Below are positions 55,452 through 64,000 of a stretch of 64,000 nt of DNA, in pieces. Source of the DNA: JBBRHQ01 sp963738305 (GTDB lineage Bacteria > Actinomycetota > Thermoleophilia > Solirubrobacterales > 70-9). The stretch spans positions 62,001-126,000 of the forward strand of contig CAVTVU010000007.1 of the NCBI GenBank assembly GCA_963738305.1, read 5' to 3'. The position numbers were made by a program, and so were the translations under genes. The number at the start of each line of letters is the position of its first letter. Position 1 is the stretch's first letter. The notes beneath the pieces were generated by a model. It did no database searches. It was not told the DNA's origin and saw only the letters and a program-made list of their open reading frames with translations.

Positions 55452-55685
55452 ATGAACGGCGACGAGCTCCAGGTGGTGGCGATGACGGCGGTCGAGGCTC
55501 GCGTGCACATCAGCGAGCTCGAGGCCGAGCGCGCCGCGGCGATCGCCAACGACGCGATCGGCATCGACGCTTACCGGCGTGACCTCGATGCTGAGATCGA
55601 GACGTGGAACCGCTACTTCGTCACTGCCGCTGTGACCGAGATCGCGACCCTGCGGGCCGAGCTCGACGGAGCAAATGCCGGCTGA
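55452..55685 (+). CDS. Small hypothetical helical protein
   Basis: A 77-residue acidic helical protein (AVEARVHISELEAERAAAIA, YRRDLDAEIETWNRYFVTAA then VTEIATLRAELDG). It precedes the MmpL gene by 28 bases and probably shares its transcript. No family recognised; a small regulator or partner is possible. Confidence 0.55.
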   Translation: MNGDELQVVAMTAVEARVHISELEAERAAAIANDAIGIDAYRRDLDAEIETWNRYFVTAAVTEIATLRAELDGANAG

Positions 55686-55713
55686 CGAAAGCGAGAAGAC
55701 AAGGAGACCAGCG

Positions 55714-58035
55714 ATGACGTCTGAGGCACCATCCACGCCGAATCTCGCGGCGCGCGCCGCGCGCTGGAGCGCCGATCGCTGGAAGACGGCAACGGGCGCC
55801 TGGATTGCTGTCGTCGTGCTCGCCGCTCTGATCGGAGGAATCGTCGGCACGGTCAAGCTCACCGACTCCGAGCAGGGGACCGGCGAGACCGCCCGCGGGC
55901 AGCAGATCCTCGCCGATGCCGGCTTCAACACACCCGCCAGCGAGACCGTGCTCGTCCAGTCACGGTCCCTCACGGCGGGCGACCCGCGGTTTCGGAGTGC
56001 GGTGACCGACGTCGTCCGCTCCCTGGACCGCCAGCGTCAGGCGACCGACGTCCGCTCGCCTTACGCCGGCGGCGGTGGCGGCCAGCTCTCCACCAATCGC
56101 CACTCGGCGCTCGTCCTCTTCAATGTCCGCGGCGATGCGACGACCGCCTCCGATCGAATCAAAGGCGCGCTCGACGCAGTCGGCAGGGTCCAGCACTCAC
56201 ATCCGAATCTGACGATCGCCGAGTTTGGCGGAGCGAGCGCGGTCCGGGCGTTGAACAACACCGTCAACCAGGACTTCGCCAACGCCGAGCAGCTCTCGGT
56301 GCCGATCACCTTCGCGATCCTTCTTGTCGCCTTCGGCGCCTTCGTCGCCGCCGGGGTCCCTGTGTTGCTGGCGTTCTCGGGGGTGCTCGGCTCGATCGGC
56401 CTCTCGGCGATCCTCAGCCATGTCTTCCATGCCTCCGACTCGACCTCGTCGGTGATTCTGCTGATGGGGATGGCGGTCGGCGTCGACTACTCGCTCTTCT
56501 ATCTGAAGCGCGAGCGCGAGGAGCGCGCTCGCGGCCGCGGGCCGGGGGAGGCGCTGGCGGGGGCGGCGGCGACCTCGGGCCAGGCGATTCTGATCTCGGG
56601 GGGCACGGTTCTGATCGCGATGGCCGGAATGCTCTTCGCCGGCTCGAAGATCTTCACCTCGCTCGGGATCGGCGCGATGATCGTCGTCTTCCTGGCAATG
56701 GTCGGATCGCTGACGGTGCTGCCGGCGCTGTTGGCGAAGCTCGGCGACCTCGTCGATCGCGGTCTGCTCGCGGTGATCGCCGCCGGGGCGCGGCGGGCGG
56801 TGCGCCCGCTCGGTTGGCGACCGGCTCTGCTTGACGGGCTCGTCAGCCGGCGTACATTCGTGCAGCGGATCAAGGGCGGGGGCAGCGAGTCGCGTCTCTG
56901 GGGCTTCGTCTTGCGCCCGGCGCTTCGCTTTCCGGCCCTTGCCGGGCTCGGCGCGGCGGCGCTCCTGATCGTCCTCGCGCTGCCAACGTTCAGCATGCAC
57001 ACGCGGCTCACCGGGATCAGCGACCTGCCGAAGGACCTCGCGATCGTGCGGACCTACGACCGGATCCAGGCCGCGTTCCCGGGCGCCCAGACGCCGGCCC
57101 AGGTGGTGGTCAGCGCCCCCGACGTCAGCTCGCCCCGCGTCCGCTCCGGGATCGCCTCACTGCGCCGGCGCGCGCTCGCGAGCGGGGAAATGCAGCGGCC
57201 GATCGAGGTCGCGGTCAACCCCGACCGCAGCGTCGCCCGGGTGGCGATCCCGCTCGCCGGCGACGGCGAGGACGCGAGGTCCGTGCATGCCCTCGAGACC
57301 CTCCGGAACCGGCTGATCCCGGCCTCCTTTGGCAACCTGCCGCGAGTCGAAACCGCGGTCACCGGCGAGACCGCCGGCACGCACGACTTCAACGAGACGA
57401 ACAAGGCGCGGGCCCCGATCGTGTTCGCCTTCGTCCTCGGGCTGGCGTTCCTCCTGCTGCTCGTGATGTTCCGCTCACTCGTGGTCGCCGGGACCGCGAT
57501 CGTGCTCAACCTGCTCTCGGTCGGCGCGGCCTATGGCGTGCTGGTGTGGATCTTCCAGGACGGCCACCTCGAGGGGCCACTCGACTTCCGCTCCACCGGA
57601 GCGGTCGTCACCTGGCTGCCGCTGTTCCTGTTCGCGGTGCTATTCGCGCTGTCGATGGATTACCACGTCTTCATCGTCAGCCGGATCAAGGAGCATGTCG
57701 ACGGCGGGATGTCGACCCGCGAGGCGGTCGCCCGGGGGATCCGCGGCACCGCGTCGACGGTGACGAGCGCGGCGGTGGTGATGGTCGCGGTCTTCGCGGT
57801 CTTCGCCTCGCTGCGGACGATCGACGTCAAGCAGATGGGCGTCGGCCTCGCGGTGGCGGTGCTGATCGACGCGACCGTGATCCGCGCTGTTCTTCTGCCG
57901 GCGGTGATGACCCTGCTCGGCGAGCGCAACTGGTACTTGCCCAACTGGCTTCGCTGGCTGCTGCGGCTAAGCGATCAGCCGCGGCCCGCCGCGGCCCGCC
58001 CGGCACCCGGCGATCCCGCCCCCGCTGTCGAGTGA
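55714..58035 (+). CDS. MmpL/RND-family transporter
   Basis: A 773-residue protein with twelve predicted helices in two repeats. Each repeat has the MmpL signature: GMAVGVDYSLFYLKREREER in the first and ALSMDYHVFIVSRIKEHVD in the second (proton-relay Asp-Tyr pairs). Extracytoplasmic loops follow TM1 (about residues 50-180) and TM7. AAGGAG 55701 precedes ATG 55714, which fixes the start. RND/MmpL proteins export lipids, siderophores or drugs; no adjacent lipid synthase indicates the substrate. Confidence 0.9.
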   Translation: MTSEAPSTPNLAARAARWSADRWKTATGAWIAVVVLAALIGGIVGTVKLTDSEQGTGETARGQQILADAGFNTPASETVLVQSRSLTAGDPRFRSAVTDVVRSLDRQRQATDVRSPYAGGGGGQLSTNRHSALVLFNVRGDATTASDRIKGALDAVGRVQHSHPNLTIAEFGGASAVRALNNTVNQDFANAEQLSVPITFAILLVAFGAFVAAGVPVLLAFSGVLGSIGLSAILSHVFHASDSTSSVILLMGMAVGVDYSLFYLKREREERARGRGPGEALAGAAATSGQAILISGGTVLIAMAGMLFAGSKIFTSLGIGAMIVVFLAMVGSLTVLPALLAKLGDLVDRGLLAVIAAGARRAVRPLGWRPALLDGLVSRRTFVQRIKGGGSESRLWGFVLRPALRFPALAGLGAAALLIVLALPTFSMHTRLTGISDLPKDLAIVRTYDRIQAAFPGAQTPAQVVVSAPDVSSPRVRSGIASLRRRALASGEMQRPIEVAVNPDRSVARVAIPLAGDGEDARSVHALETLRNRLIPASFGNLPRVETAVTGETAGTHDFNETNKARAPIVFAFVLGLAFLLLLVMFRSLVVAGTAIVLNLLSVGAAYGVLVWIFQDGHLEGPLDFRSTGAVVTWLPLFLFAVLFALSMDYHVFIVSRIKEHVDGGMSTREAVARGIRGTASTVTSAAVVMVAVFAVFASLRTIDVKQMGVGLAVAVLIDATVIRAVLLPAVMTLLGERNWYLPNWLRWLLRLSDQPRPAAARPAPGDPAPAVE

Positions 58036-58206
58036 GACTAGCGGCCTCAAACGCCGGCCGGGGTGGTCCTGCACCCCGGCCGGCGCCAGCCGTCCGGCGG
58101 CCATGGCCGCCCGGCGTAGAGCCGGCCTGGCGTAGCGGAAATCTCAGGACGCGATCGCGGCAAGGAGAAGTAATCAAGTGAGCGATACCGAAGAGCACTT
58201 CACAAA

Positions 58207-59734
58207 GTGGCTGCCGGCCGAAACACGACCAAGACCGAGCATGCGGTGGTGATCGCCGGAGGCGGCCCGACCGGGCTGATGCTGGCGGGCGAGCTTGCCC
58301 TGGCGGCGGTCGACGTCGCCATCATCGAGCGGCGCGCCAGCCAGGATCTGCCCGGCGCCCGCGCAGGCGGCCTCCACGTCGCGCACCATCGAGGTGCTCG
58401 ATCAGCGGGGAATCGCCGATCGCTTCCTGTCCGAGGGACAGGTTGCTCAGGTCCGGGCTTCGCCGGGAGCCGCTTGGACATCAGCGACTTTCCCACCCGG
58501 CATCCCTACGGGCTCGGCCTGTGGCAGAACCACATCGAGCGCATCCTGGCCGGTTGGGTCGGCGAGCTGGAGGTGCAGATCTATCGTGGACGTGAGGTCA
58601 CGGGTCTCGCGCAGGACGAGGGCGGCGTCGACGTCGAGATGACCAACGGCCAGTCGCTGCGGGCAAAGTACCTCGTCGGCTGCGACGGAGGGCGCAGCCT
58701 GGTCCGCAAGGCAGCCGGCATCGAGTTCCCGGGCTGGGATCCGACGACCAGCGCTCTGATCGCCGAGGCCGAGATGGCCGAGGAGCCGGAGCTGGGCATC
58801 CGCCGGGACGAGCGCGGCATCCATTCCTTCGGCCGGTTGGAGTACGAGATCCGGGAAGGCGAGGTGGTCTACGGGGATCAAGGGCCGGTGCGGATCATGG
58901 TGACCGAGGACCACCTCTGCACCGCGGGCGAACCCACCCTGCGTGATCTCAGCGAGGCGCTGATCGCCGTCTACGGGACCGACTACGGAGTCCACAGTCC
59001 CACCTGGATCTCGAGGTTCACCGACATGACCCGGCAGGCCGCGGACCTACCGCGACGGTCGGGTGCTGCTGGCCGGCGACGCCGCCCACGTGCATTCCCC
59101 GGCACGGCGGCCAGGGCCTCAACATGGGCGTGCAGGACGCGGTGAACCTGGGCTGGAAGTTGGCCCAGGTAGTCAAGGGGACCTCCCCGGACAGCCTCCT
59201 CGACAGCTACCACGCCGAGCGTCACCCGGTCGGCGCCCGCGTACTGCGGGCACGATGGCGCAAACGGCGCTCAACCGCCCCGGTGACGAGCGTCTCGATG
59301 CGCTGCGCGACAGCCTGTCCGAGCTGATGAGCATGGACGAGCCGCGCAGGCGGTTCGGCGCGATGCTGTCCGGCCTCGACATCCACTACGACCTCGGCGA
59401 GGGGCACCCGCTGCTCGGGCGCCGCATGCCCGATCTGGACCTCATCACCGCCGACGGCCCGCTGCGGGTCTTCACCCTGCTGCACGACGCCCAGCCGCTG
59501 CTGCTCAACCTCGATCACGCCGGCGGTTTCGACATCGCTCCGTGGGCTGACCGCGTCCGGCTGATCGACGCAAGCCACGAGGGAGAGTGGGAGCTGCCGG
59601 TACTCGGCGCGGTCGCCGCTCCCGGTGCCGTGCTGATCCGCCCGGACGGCTATGTGGCCTGGACGGGAGACGGGACGGAATCGGGGCTTCCTGAGGCGCT
59701 GGCGAGCTGGTTCGGACCGCCGGCTGGTGTGTAG
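58207..59734 (+). CDS. FAD-dependent aromatic monooxygenase, frameshifted
   Basis: The PHBH-like fold is clear: VVIAGGGPTGLMLAGELALA (GxGxxG), AKYLVGCDGGRSLVRKAAGI (DG motif), VLLAGDAAHVHSPAGGQGLN (GD motif, after a shift near 59050) and a thioredoxin-like C-terminal domain (FTLLHDAQPLLLNLDHAGGF). About 510 residues. A GTG at 58179 with AAGGAGA upstream is in another frame, so the true start may be there with a further shift. One-base shifts near 58383, 58450, 59050, 59104 and 59250. By family it hydroxylates phenolic or rifamycin-like substrates. Confidence 0.8.
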
Positions 59735-59843
59735 GGCTCATATGGCGCGGCATCCGAGACGCACGGCTCTCGCGACTGTCGCACCGAGAACAACCTGCAA
59801 CCGCGTGATCGCGTAGAGCCAGCTGTTCGGGGGTAACCCCTAC

Positions 59844-60431
59844 GTGACTCCAATGCGAATCGTCGTGATCAACCACGTAACGCTCGACGGAGTAATGCAG
59901 AGTCCCGGCCGCTCCGACGAGGACACTCGGGGCGGTTTCAGCCACGGAGGCTGGGCCGCGGGCGTGGAGGACCCGACCATCACCGGCGCCATCGGCGAGC
60001 GGATGTCGCCTCCGGGCGGCAGCATGTTGCTCGGCCGCCGCAGCTACCAGGACATGCTCGCTGCCTGGAACGAGCGCGGCGGGCCCTACAAGGAGGCCCT
60101 CAACGCCGCTACCAAATACGTCGCCTCGAGCGACCCAGAGACGACGCTTCCGTGGCCGAACTCGACGCTTCTCAGCGGTGATGTCCCGGCGACCGTCGCC
60201 GAGCTCAAGAGACGGGAGGGCGGGAACGTCGTGATTATGGGGAGCGGTGAGCTGATCCGCTCACTGCTGCCTCACGCGCTGATCGACGAGTTCCTTTTGT
60301 TCCTGCACCCCTTGATTTTGGGCGAAGGTCGACGCCTGTTCGAGCACGATGGAGTCAGCCTCGCGCTGCGGCTCACCGAAAGCCAAGCGACAGGCGCGGG
60401 CGTGATCGCGGCTGTCTACGAGCCTCGCTAG
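59844..60431 (+). CDS. RibD_C/dihydrofolate-reductase-like protein
   Basis: An intact 195-residue protein of the RibD C-terminal fold: MRIVVINHVTLDGVMQSPGR, MLLGRRSYQDMLAAW, KYVASSDPETTLPWPNSTLL, VVIMGSGELIRSLLPHALID and FLHPLILGEGRRLFE. These small NADPH-fold proteins reduce unknown substrates. It starts 109 bases after the monooxygenase; a truncated relative is at 63396-63638. Confidence 0.8.
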   Translation: MTPMRIVVINHVTLDGVMQSPGRSDEDTRGGFSHGGWAAGVEDPTITGAIGERMSPPGGSMLLGRRSYQDMLAAWNERGGPYKEALNAATKYVASSDPETTLPWPNSTLLSGDVPATVAELKRREGGNVVIMGSGELIRSLLPHALIDEFLLFLHPLILGEGRRLFEHDGVSLALRLTESQATGAGVIAAVYEPR

Positions 60432-60487
60432 CCCGAGGCCGGCCACACCGACGGGCAATGTGCTTCGATGTTCTCCTACGACATCGC

Positions 60488-60880
60488 CTACTCCTCAAGC
60501 CCGGCGGCTTCGAGGGCCACGCTGAGGGTCGAGTATTCCTTCACCCGCCAGATTCTTCCGTCTTTGAAGGTGATCAGGCGAGCAACCGATTGTTCAAGCG
60601 CGATGTCAGCACCGCTGCCCTTCATACGTTTCCCGCCGAATCGCTCGACAACGGCCACCTGATCGCCGACCTCGCGCATCTCGCCGGATTCAACCCACCA
60701 CTCCTCAAACTTCTCGGACCAGCCCATAAAGGCGTGTCTCATCTCCTCGTGACCGCGATAGGTCCCCGGATCGAGAGCCTGATATTCGATATCCGGATGC
60801 CAGATCTCGGCCAGGCCGCCCAATCCCTGGCAGCGAACGCGACGTACTCCCGACGCACGATCTCGACGTGCTCCTGCGAC
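60488..60880 (-). CDS. SnoaL-like protein, frameshifted
   Basis: On the minus strand SQEHVEIVRREYVAFAARDW in one frame passes near 60815 into GGLAEIWHPDIEYQALDPGT, AFMGWSEKFEEWWVESGEMR then EV, and RITFKDGRIWRVKEYSTL-type residues, a typical SnoaL/NTF2 cone fold of about 125 residues. No standard start codon is found upstream of SQEHVE, so the 5' end may be damaged. Function unknown. Confidence 0.6.
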   Translation of the reverse strand, partial: VAGARRDRASGVRRVRCQGLGGLAEIWHPDIEYQALDPGTYRGHEEMRHAFMGWSEKFEEWWVESGEMREVGDQVAVVERFGGKRMKGSGADIALEQSVARLITFKDGRIWRVKEYSTLSVALEAAGLEE

Positions 60881-60885
60881 CTCGC

Positions 60886-61286
60886 CTACTTCGAGAGCCC
60901 GGCGTCGGGCGGTTCGGCGAACGCCATCGCGTTCCCATCCGGATCAGGGATGTTCACGTGGCGGACGCCGTTCGAGTAGGTCTCTGTCGGTTCGTGCTCG
61001 ATACCCTGAGCTGTGAGGCAGTCGAGCAGCCGTCCAGGCCCGCCACGGCGAGGGTGATGCGGCCCGCGCCCGCCTGCGACGCGTTCGGCTCGCTGAAGAG
61101 CCAGGCGTGCTCGCCGATCTTCCAGAGCACCTCGTCGCCTACGCGGCGCTCCGGTGGTCTACCGAAGAATTGTGTGTACCAATCGACGCTGGGGTCGAGA
61201 TCGGACACGGGGACACCGGCGAAGAGTTCGGTGATCGCGCTCGTCCCAGGGCGGCGCGCACCAGGTCTGACGTTCTCCTCCGACAT
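60886..61286 (-). CDS. VOC/glyoxalase-family protein, frameshifted
   Basis: From ATG 61286: ITELFAGVPVSDLDPSVDWY, TQFFGRPPERRVGDEVLW, GRITLAVAGLDG, and after a shift near 61020 the C-terminal EPTETYSNGVRHVNIPDPDG and NAMAFAEPPDAG. This is one VOC unit of about 133 residues with a glutamate metal ligand near the end. It lies directly upstream of the SnoaL gene on the same strand. Substrate unknown. Confidence 0.65.
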
Positions 61287-61339
61287 CGTCTGCGCAGTAT
61301 CGCCCCTCGGGGACGCCTCGCCAACAAGGAGCGGACGGA

Positions 61340-61590
61340 GGATTTGGGTCCAAGACGGCGAGCAGGCGACCACCCAGCTGCGAGATGAGATTGTGCCCCG
61401 CGTTAAGCAGGCACCCGGTTTCGTAGCCGGCTACTGGGTCAGGATCGAAGGTGGCGACAAGGGCAGAAGCACCATCGTTTTCGATTCTGAGGATGCGGCT
61501 CACGCTTCGAAGGAGCAAATCACCCAAGCCCCAAGGGAGGGCGTCACCTTCGACAGCGTTGAAGTGGGAGAGGTCGTCGAAAGCGCCTGA
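61340..61590 (+). pseudogene. ABM-like stress-response protein, 5' truncated
   Basis: The plus frame reads WVQDGEQATTQLRDEIVPRV then KQAPGFVAGYWVRI, STIVFDSEDAAHASKEQITQ and ends VGEVVESA at 61590. This is the core of a dimeric antibiotic-biosynthesis-monooxygenase-like domain, but no ATG, GTG or TTG start lies upstream before coding of the divergent VOC gene begins. Probably missing its first strand. Confidence 0.5.
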
Positions 61591-62202
61591 CCCGCCGGCG
61601 CGGCAAAGACGGTGACGACGCTCGATGTTCTCTCCGGCGGGCGCGCCCAGCTCGGCCTCGGCGCCGCCTGGTTCGAGAAGGAGCATCTAGGCCTCGGCGT
61701 CCCCTACCCGCCGATCGCCGAGCGCTTCGAGCGGCTCGAGGAGGCGACTAGATCTGCTTTCAGATGTGGCGCAAGGACGATGGGCCCTACGAGGGCAAGC
61801 ACTATCGCCTCGCCCAAACCCTTTGCTCACCACCACCGGTCCAGCAGCCGCGGCCGACCCTGCTGATCGGCGGCTCCGGCGAGAGGAAGACCCTGCGCCT
61901 CGTCGCCCGCTACGGGGACGCCAGCAATCTCTTCGGCAACGACCTCGACGTTGTCGCCCATAAGCTCGAGGTCCTGAAGGCTCACTGCGAGGCCGAGAAC
62001 CGCGATTACGGCTCGATCGAGAAGACAATCCTCTTCGGCCGCAATCCCCTTGACGACATCGACGCGTTCCTCTCACATATGGATGCGATGGCGAAGCTCG
62101 GCATCGAAAAGGTCTGGGTCTCGAACAGAGTCCCGGGACCCGCCCGCCTGGGCGAGCGAGGTCTGCGAGATGACCGTCTCGCGCCTGGAGGAACTCGGGT
62201 AG
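61591..62202 (+). pseudogene. LLM-class F420-dependent oxidoreductase, N-terminally truncated
   Basis: The frame starts abruptly inside the enzyme: KTVTTLDVLSGGRAQLGLGA (the conserved ...LDVLSGGR..LGLG block normally at about residue 95), then AAWFEKEHLGLGVPYPPIAE, a shift near 61750, PTLLIGGSGERKTLRLVARY, GDASNLFGNDLDVVAHKLEV and a C-terminal WASEVCEMTVSRLEELG. The first third, carrying part of the F420-binding site, is missing. Ties to the F420 locus are by family; this copy is probably inactive. Confidence 0.65.
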
Positions 62203-62244
62203 GCGGTTTCCGCGGCGAATTGAGCGTTCGTCCAGGTCCATGGC

Positions 62245-63228
62245 CTAGCCGTGCGGAGGCCTCTCGGCCTCGATCGCGGCCTCGACCTCGCGCTCGAGGC
62301 CGCCATGCTCAAGGTCCTCGACGACCTCGCTCTCCTCCTCGCGGGTACCGAGCGTGCCGACTACAGGCAGATCGCGCTCGGCCGAGAGCTCGTCGAGCGC
62401 CTCCTGCATCATCGCTGTGACCGCGTGGTAGACAGCGTCCTCGTCGGGGTCAGGGCCGAACCGGCGGCGCAGGTCGATCCTGGGCAGCACCTGGATCGTG
62501 ATCTGGGAGGGCAACGGGACGCGGCCCGGCAGGTCCAGCACCGTCACGCCGAAGGGAGGCGCGATCTGGATCGGCACGACCTTGAGACGCAGCAGCCGGT
62601 CGAGGCCAAGGAGGTGAGAGAGCCGCTCGCCGCGGGTCAGAAAGAGGGCGGTCTCCTGACCGCCTATCGCCACCACCGGGACGATCGGCACGTCGGCCGC
62701 AAGCGCCAGACGAACGAAGCCGCTGCGATGGCCGAAGTCGATCTCCCCCGAGTGCCAGGAGGGGCGGTAGGTCTCGTGGTCCCCGCCGGGGTAGACAAGC
62801 AGCGCTGCTCCCTTCCCCAGCGCCGCCACCGCGTTCTCGTGGTTCGCCGGGATAGTTCCGTACTTGCGCAGGGGTGCGAGACCTGGCACCTGGAAGACGA
62901 GGTCGTGGGCAAGTTGGTGGAACAGCCGGTCGGGCCCGAAATGGTTGTAGAAGCAGTACGCGAAGGCGAAGGTGTCGGCGATCAGGGTCCCGCCCGAGTG
63001 GTTGCCGACCAGCAGCACCGGTCCTTCGTCCGGGATCTGCTCGAGCCCTCGCACCTTGGGGCGGAAGTAGAGCTTCGCCAAGCGGCCCAAGCCCGGCAGG
63101 GTCTCGCGGATGAACAGCGGGTCGCGCTCGCCCAGCGGATCCTCGGCCCGGAAGCCGAGCAGGTCCCGCGCCATCGCCGACGCGGTTGCGCGGGCGGCGC
63201 CGAGCACCGGGGTGGCCATCGTTCTCAT
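62245..63228 (-). CDS. Lysophospholipid acyltransferase family protein (second copy)
   Basis: An intact 327-residue protein with LAKLYFRPKVRGLEQIPDEG, LLVGNHSGGTLIADTFAFAY (catalytic His-Asp block), LRKYGTIPANHENAVAALGK, LVYPGGDHETYRPSWHSGE (block III) and VPIVPVVAIGGQETALFLTR (block IV). It shares the block order with the protein at 17085-18128 but lacks its long disordered N-terminus. Likely acts in glycerolipid synthesis or wax-ester-like acylation at the membrane. Confidence 0.8.
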   Translation of the reverse strand: MRTMATPVLGAARATASAMARDLLGFRAEDPLGERDPLFIRETLPGLGRLAKLYFRPKVRGLEQIPDEGPVLLVGNHSGGTLIADTFAFAYCFYNHFGPDRLFHQLAHDLVFQVPGLAPLRKYGTIPANHENAVAALGKGAALLVYPGGDHETYRPSWHSGEIDFGHRSGFVRLALAADVPIVPVVAIGGQETALFLTRGERLSHLLGLDRLLRLKVVPIQIAPPFGVTVLDLPGRVPLPSQITIQVLPRIDLRRRFGPDPDEDAVYHAVTAMMQEALDELSAERDLPVVGTLGTREEESEVVEDLEHGGLEREVEAAIEAERPPHG

Positions 63229-63395
63229 CCCTTCGTCGCTGTGAGGAATCGGCGTAGGCAGAGTTCCAAACTGGGAGTCTGCCCTAGTGTCGCAGTACGA
63301 CTCGCCTACTTCCAGGACGGCTCAGCCGCGCAGCGTCCCCTCGTCGCTCGCTTCACCGGGGCCCCCTGGCCCAGCCGTCGGATAGGTCCGCTCAC

Positions 63396-63638
63396 TCATC
63401 GTCGGCAACCAAGACCGGCGGCGCCGTCCGACGTGACGGTTGGTTCTCGGGCTGGCGACGAGCTGACACCTAGGCTCGGTGCCGACCTCATCTCGTAGGT
63501 CACCCGGCCGAAGAGGAGAGCGTCGTCCTGGTCGAGAATCTTCGTCGCGTGACGATGTGTCTCTTCGTCCGCAGAGATTGCACGGTGATCGCAGCATCCG
63601 TCCAATGTGACGTGTATGGAATATCGAAGTGGTCGCAC
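63396..63638 (-). pseudogene. RibD_C/DHFR-like fragment (N-terminal 50 residues only)
   Basis: GTG 63638 opens LRYSIHVTLDGCCDHRAISA, DEETHRHATKILDQDD and ALLFGRVTYEMR, a textbook start of the small dihydrofolate-reductase family. Homology then stops and the frame runs into unrelated sequence before ending at 63396. Truncated remnant, related to the intact gene at 59844. Confidence 0.6.
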
Positions 63639-63668
63639 TACGTGAGCAGGTGCCTCGGTTGCGGAGCG

Positions 63669-64000
63669 TCAGCCGAATGGAGCGACCGAGATCTGCATCG
63701 GCGTCGCGACCTGTTGGGCGCGCTTGGGCCCGTCGGTCTTGCCGGGGAGCTCGAAGAACAGGGTGCGGGTCGAGGTGAAGGTGTTGAACGGGGCGGTGCG
63801 CGGGTCCGTGTTGGGGATCGCCTGGTTGATCCAGGGCCCGCTCGACCCGTAGGCCGAAGCGTCGCCGGTGCACTGCGTCTCGGCTCCGCCCCCGGGGCTG
63901 GCCTTGTCGAGGTAATAGGAGGTCCAGCCGAGGCCGGGTACGTCGCCGTTGATGGCGTGGACGATGGAAACGCCGCCCTGCGACCCGTCCACCGTCTCCC
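63669..64000 (-). CDS. Hypothetical protein, partial at window edge
   Basis: The minus frame is open to the right edge. The visible 110 residues (SIVHAINGDVPGLGWTSYYL, PWINQAIPNTDPRTAPFNTF and late LFFELPGKTDGPKRAQQVAT) are rich in aromatic and small residues, like a secreted beta domain. No family recognised; the N-terminus lies outside the window. Confidence 0.5.
   Translation of the reverse strand, partial: ETVDGSQGGVSIVHAINGDVPGLGWTSYYLDKASPGGGAETQCTGDASAYGSSGPWINQAIPNTDPRTAPFNTFTSTRTLFFELPGKTDGPKRAQQVATPMQISVAPFG

Overview
The window is about 70% GC and uses GTG and TTG starts freely. Genes are densely packed and often share 4-base stop/start overlaps. It carries F420 biosynthesis with a CofG-CofH fusion, a VKOR/DsbA pair, MASE1 and multi-GAF histidine kinases, and an MmpL transporter. 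Together these suggest a high-GC actinobacterium, most likely Thermoleophilia/Solirubrobacterales; this placement is inference from gene content. No rRNA is present. Many genes, especially between about 19.8 and 41.5 kb, are interrupted by single-base indels. Most that I checked are cured by removing one base, so I treat them as probable sequence errors and annotate those genes as CDS with the shift noted.

Layout. 0-0.8 kb: a reverse-strand XRE regulator/nucleotidyltransferase pair, cut by the window edge. 0.85-14.5 kb: a dispersed set matching the ethylmalonyl-CoA pathway, namely malyl/methylmalyl-CoA lyase, a methylsuccinyl-CoA dehydrogenase-type acyl-CoA dehydrogenase, a MaoC (mesaconyl-CoA) hydratase, ethylmalonyl-CoA mutase and crotonyl-CoA carboxylase/reductase. 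Interspersed are an SDR, an SCP-2-like protein, an AlkZ-like winged-helix protein, the DsbA/VKOR pair, a GNAT enzyme, ClpS and hypotheticals. 14.5-15.0 kb: seven identical 68-bp tandem repeats; degenerate copies with two compensating hairpins lie between genes from 6.6 to 29.1 kb. 15-24.5 kb: a coiled-coil nuclease-like protein, a lipoprotein, a YgfZ/acyltransferase pair, a DtxR-type repressor coupled to an NRAMP transporter, an NMT1-type binding protein, inorganic pyrophosphatase and a phosphoesterase.

24.5-31.6 kb: an aquaporin, then F420 biosynthesis (fbiC with a zinc alcohol dehydrogenase and a cupin on the plus strand; cofD-cofC-cofE on the minus strand). 31.6-41.5 kb: acyl-CoA metabolism (SDR, hotdog thioesterase, HMG-CoA lyase, 3-hydroxybutyryl-CoA dehydrogenase, acyl-CoA carboxylase beta subunit, acetoacetyl-CoA synthetase), plus a DivIVA-domain protein, a PAP2 phosphatase and an M28 peptidase. 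3-hydroxybutyryl-CoA dehydrogenase and acetoacetyl-CoA synthetase could feed crotonyl-CoA to the ethylmalonyl-CoA enzymes. 41.5-42.7 kb: five tRNAs (Leu-CAA, Leu-UAG, Trp-CCA, Gly-UCC, Pro-GGG), followed by decayed gene remnants.

43.7-58 kb: a signalling and efflux region with a DHA2 exporter, a MASE1-PAS-GAF histidine kinase, an FAD-linked oxidase, a stand-alone receiver, a LuxR-type response regulator, a metallo-beta-lactamase-fold protein, a VC0807-type membrane protein, a four-GAF histidine kinase and an MmpL protein. Most intergenic gaps here carry a shared ~23-bp motif, and two carry a perfect TACGG-N4-CCGTA inverted repeat. 58-64 kb: an FAD monooxygenase, a RibD_C-type reductase and a string of frameshifted or truncated genes (SnoaL, VOC, ABM, LLM F420-type oxidoreductase, RibD_C fragment), a second acyltransferase and a partial protein at the right edge.
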